From Methylopila sp. 73B (GTDB lineage Bacteria > Pseudomonadota > Alphaproteobacteria > Rhizobiales > Methylopilaceae): a stretch of DNA of 64,000 nucleotides. The notes under the pieces were generated by a model. That model searched no databases. It was not told the DNA's origin and saw nothing but the letters and a program-made list of their open reading frames with translations. The position numbers were made by a program, and so were the translations under genes. Positions within the stretch are counted from its first letter, which is position 1. Each line of letters begins with the position of its first letter. Positions 62,428 through 64,000 of this stretch are shown in pieces. Location: positions 1,612,001 to 1,676,000 of the forward strand of contig NZ_JAFV01000001.1 of NCBI RefSeq assembly GCF_000526315.1. The letters run 5' to 3'.

Positions 62428-64000
62428 ATGCACAAATTTGATCTTTCGATAAGCAAGAAGCTCATCGGCGGCTTCGGCCTTCTCATCGCCTCCCTGGCCG
62501 CGCTCGGCGTCGCCGCGATCATGGGCGCGCAGACGCTCTCCAGCGCGAACGACCTGCTCGGCGCGCACATGCTGCCGAGCGTCCGCTCCGCCGCGACGCT
62601 GCGCGCCTCGGTCATCGACGTCCGCCTGAGCGTGGCCAACATCATCAGCTTCGACGACAAGGCCGATCTTGCCAGCGAGAGCGCTCGCCTGAAGGACAAG
62701 ATCGCAGCCATCGAAAAACGCGCCAAGGATCACGAGTCGCTGGTCTCGCTTCCGGGCGAACGTGAGCTGTTCGACACCTTCAAGACCCAGTGGAAGAGCT
62801 ACGCCGCCAAGCTTCCCGATGTCGTGGCCGCCGCCGTCGCCGGCCGGAAGGGCGACGCGGTCGCGGAGAACCTCGTGAACCGGGTCAGCGCGCGCGAAGC
62901 CATGGACGCTCTGGACAAGATGGTGACGCTGAACGACGTGGCCGCCGACGCCGTCGTCAAGGAGAGCGCGGAAAGTTCGGACTCGGTCAGGACGATGATC
63001 CTGACCATCGCGATCGTCGCGGCGCTCTCGGCTTTCGCCCTCGCGTTCTTCATCATCCGCGGCGTCAACAAGGGCATCGCCTCGATCGTCGACCCGATGA
63101 AGCGGCTGGCCGCCGGCGACCTGACCGCGGAGGTGCCGCATCAGGGCGCAAACACCGAGATCGGCCTGATCGCCGACAACGTGCAGATCTTCAAGGGCGG
63201 CCTGATCCGCATCAGGCAGCTCGAGGAAGAATCCGTGCTCGCCCGCGCCTCGGCCGAAGAGCAGCGCAAGAAGACCATGCGCGACATGGCCGACGGATTC
63301 GAGATGGCCGTGTCCGGCATCATCTCGATCGTGACGTCAGCCTCCACCGAGCTCGAAGCCACCGCCCGCTCGATGTCGTCGACGGCGACCGAGACCGCCG
63401 CCCAGTCGAACACGGTCGCAGCGGCCGCCGAAGAAGCCGCCGTCAGCGTCCGCACGGTGGCGGCCGCGGCCGAGGAGCTCGGCGTCTCCGTCGGCGAGAT
63501 CCGCCGTCAGGTCGCGGGGTCGGCCAGCCTCGCCCACACCGCCGTCGCCGAGGCCGATGAAACCGGGCTGGTGGTCGAGAACCTCGCTGACGCCGCCACC
63601 AAGATCGGCGACGTCGTCGCGATGATTTCGACGATCGCGGGCCAGACCAACCTGCTCGCGCTCAACGCGACCATCGAGGCGGCCCGCGCCGGCGAGGCCG
63701 GCAAGGGCTTCGCGGTCGTCGCCGCGGAGGTGAAGGATCTCGCCAGCCAGACCGCCAAGGCGACGGAGCAGATCTCCAGCCAGATCGCCCGCATCCAGTC
63801 CTCGACCGGACAAGCGGTCGGCGCCATCGGCGGCATCGCCAGCCGCATCAAGGAAATCAGCCATGGCGCGTCGCAGATCTCGACCGCGGTCGAGCAGCAG
63901 GGCGCGGCGACCCAGGAGATCGCCCGCAGCGTCTCTCAGGCTGCAAGCGGCGCGAACGAAGTGACGAGCAACATCGCGGGCGTCTCCCAGGCGGCGGACG
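62428..64000 (+). CDS. Membrane methyl-accepting chemotaxis protein (truncated by window edge)
   Basis: Open from ATG 62428 to the right edge, 524 codons visible. TM1 is near residues 12-34 ([20 protein letters not shown]). A four-helix-bundle-type periplasmic domain follows ([20 protein letters not shown]). TM2 is near residues 190-213 ([20 protein letters not shown]), then HAMP ([19 protein letters not shown]) and the signalling domain with tip [20 protein letters not shown]. The last visible residues are in the helical return arm, so only the C-terminal end is missing. Ligand unknown. Confidence 0.93.
   Translation, partial: MHKFDLSISKKLIGGFGLLIASLAALGVAAIMGAQTLSSANDLLGAHMLPSVRSAATLRASVIDVRLSVANIISFDDKADLASESARLKDKIAAIEKRAKDHESLVSLPGERELFDTFKTQWKSYAAKLPDVVAAAVAGRKGDAVAENLVNRVSAREAMDALDKMVTLNDVAADAVVKESAESSDSVRTMILTIAIVAALSAFALAFFIIRGVNKGIASIVDPMKRLAAGDLTAEVPHQGANTEIGLIADNVQIFKGGLIRIRQLEEESVLARASAEEQRKKTMRDMADGFEMAVSGIISIVTSASTELEATARSMSSTATETAAQSNTVAAAAEEAAVSVRTVAAAAEELGVSVGEIRRQVAGSASLAHTAVAEADETGLVVENLADAATKIGDVVAMISTIAGQTNLLALNATIEAARAGEAGKGFAVVAAEVKDLASQTAKATEQISSQIARIQSSTGQAVGAIGGIASRIKEISHGASQISTAVEQQGAATQEIARSVSQAASGANEVTSNIAGVSQAAD

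Overview
The window is a high-GC chromosomal segment from an alphaproteobacterium, most likely Hyphomicrobiales. The gene content fits this assignment: Azotobacter/rhizobial-type FdxA and Fpr, a cobalamin set that mixes aerobic genes with a CbiG-CobJ fusion, and soluble PAS chemoreceptors. Palindromic intergenic repeats resembling those of methylobacteria and rhizobia fit it too. No genus can be named from the sequence alone. Almost the whole window is coding. No CRISPR array, prophage, transposase or rRNA was seen; one tRNA (Ser-GCT) is present.

Region 1 (1-20160) looks like a nitrogen-scavenging block. It holds two peptide-type (Dpp/Opp/Gsi-like) ABC importers, one of them cut by the left edge. 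With them are an M20 carbamoyl-amino-acid/allantoate amidohydrolase, an Asp/Glu/hydantoin-racemase homologue lacking both catalytic cysteines, and a gamma-glutamyltransferase. On the minus strand is a cyanate/nitrate-type importer with cyanase. A PAS-containing sigma-54 activator is divergent from the cyanate operon. A good -24/-12 promoter lies in front of the cyanate operon and another in front of the second peptide importer.

Region 2 (20200-39571) is mixed housekeeping and stress functions. It contains an ECF sigma/anti-sigma pair with a divergent DUF4394 exported protein, the two promoters sharing one motif. It also contains an aldo/keto reductase, a Nu-class GST, a YqjD/holin-like membrane pair, a frameshifted DUF2147 gene, tRNA-Ser and NAD+ synthetase. 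The rest is a hybrid histidine kinase, an L,D-transpeptidase, a Cache-HAMP-GGDEF cyclase, an exported glycosidase-like protein, a YihY membrane protein, a DUF2380 protein and methylmalonate-semialdehyde dehydrogenase.

Region 3 (39813-48863) is the most interesting part. All genes are on the plus strand: a DUF971 protein, an APS-reductase-like flavoprotein (AprA-like), an AprB-like 2[4Fe-4S] ferredoxin, a HEAT-repeat protein and a Crp/Fnr regulator. These are followed by a NitT/TauT-type ABC importer whose binding protein carries a C-terminal NosL-like domain, then a 7Fe FdxA ferredoxin and a ferredoxin-NADP+ reductase. It reads as an uptake-plus-reduction module for an unidentified anion or organosulfur compound, with its own NADPH-to-ferredoxin electron supply.

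Region 4 (48931-64000) holds a soluble dual-PAS chemoreceptor, then a cobalamin cluster: cobQ, cobD, a DUF1636 protein, cobB, cobA, cobK, cobL, cobM, cobJ (CbiG fusion), cobI and cobH. It ends with a membrane chemoreceptor cut by the right edge. The cobaltochelatase and the ring-contracting monooxygenase are not in the window.
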